Positions 40,285 to 40,442 of a stretch of 40,442 bases of DNA are shown here, piece by piece. Under the pieces are notes generated by a model. That model had not been told where the DNA came from. It worked only from the letters and a program-made list of their open reading frames with translations, and did no database searches. Within the stretch, counting starts at the first letter, position 1. Each line of letters begins with the position of its first letter. Origin of the DNA: an uncultured Bacilli bacterium (GTDB lineage Bacteria > Bacillota_I > Bacilli_A > RF39 > UBA660); the NCBI GenBank assembly GCA_947625535.1, contig CANQOR010000013.1, positions 1 to 40,442 on the forward strand, read 5' to 3'. The position numbers and the translations under genes are program-made.

Positions 40285-40442
40285 TTAAAATCACTTCTTT
40301 CTATATTATATTTACTATTATAAATTATAACATAAAGGAATTGATAAAGATAGAAAAATTATAAATCTTCAATTGAAAAGTTAAATTTCAGTTAATAAAA
40401 AAGAAATGAAAATAAATCTTGCAATAAAAACATATAGAAAAA
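40285..40442. other. Window end, upstream region of the Pro-rich protein gene
   Basis: No gene seen. It is A/T-rich with several TATAAT-type boxes on the minus strand between 40300 and 40335 (for example TTATAATTTATAATAG), which probably include the promoter of the Pro-rich membrane protein. The rest is too short to judge. Confidence 0.4.

Noticed and set aside
1-40442. CRISPR array, insertion sequence, phage or plasmid genes
   Set aside because: I looked for spaced repeats, transposase or integrase motifs, inverted-repeat ends and cas/restriction genes; none seen.
1-40442. Mycoplasma-type code (TGA as Trp)
   Set aside because: TGA ends real genes and all Trp codons in the conserved proteins are TGG.

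Overview
The window is a chromosomal segment of a very AT-rich, low-GC Gram-positive-type bacterium. TGA is used as a normal stop (for example at the end of the uracil-DNA-glycosylase-like gene), so this is the standard code and not the Mycoplasma code. The cell surface is monoderm: lipoproteins, a sorting-signal adhesin, an LCP protein, a TagO/WecA-type transferase, an LtaS-like enzyme and an MEP-pathway gene (ispE). Strong Shine-Dalgarno sites, TATAAT boxes and A/T-rich hairpin terminators fit Bacillota, probably an uncultured gut Bacilli/Erysipelotrichia-like lineage. The lineage is inference; no 16S rRNA gene is present.

Layout. 1-5.7 kb: a minus-strand kinase-fold protein, an unknown 194-aa protein, a large GT-C-like membrane protein, the tRNA-threonylcarbamoyladenosine synthase ywlC/tsaC, and a membrane-anchored protein. 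5.9-10 kb: a secreted adhesin with a Cys-Gln thioester domain and five SpaA/Cna_B-like repeats, then a phosphodiesterase-superfamily protein and an unknown protein. 10.1-14.4 kb: LemA, a DUF2207 membrane protein, a zinc-ribbon/DUF3592-like protein and a divergent uracil-DNA-glycosylase-fold protein. 14.4-15.3 kb, minus strand: a membrane protein and an XRE regulator. 15.4-21.3 kb: a run of small envelope genes (30-aa membrane peptide, zinc-ribbon membrane protein, two paralogous membrane-anchored proteins around a lipoprotein, a membrane protein, two paralogous lipoproteins, an Ig-like lipoprotein). 21.3-23.7 kb: ispE, an unknown 290-aa protein, then tRNA-Gly(GCC) on the minus strand with an 11-bp tandem repeat beyond its terminator. 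23.7-29.5 kb: an LtaS-like sulfatase-fold enzyme and its coupled partner, then a metallophosphoesterase and an LCP protein on the minus strand. 29.6-35.5 kb: a dockerin-bearing glucosaminidase-like protein, a membrane protein with a cohesin-like ectodomain, a TagO/WecA-type transferase and a HAD-GtrA fusion. 35.6-40.3 kb: rpsO, pnp, and a Pro/Thr/Ala-rich membrane protein on the minus strand.

How it works together. Most of the window serves envelope building. TagO/WecA would start an undecaprenyl-linked glycopolymer, GtrA and the GT-C-like protein would move or add sugars, the LCP protein would attach polymer to peptidoglycan, the LtaS-like enzyme would make or modify a polyol-phosphate polymer, and the glucosaminidase would remodel the wall. 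The most notable item is the adjacent dockerin/cohesin-like pair (29650-33350). It suggests that a wall hydrolase is docked onto a membrane-anchored receptor, a small cellulosome-like arrangement used on the cell's own wall. Many genes have a TATAAT box only 16-25 nt before the start codon, implying very short mRNA leaders.
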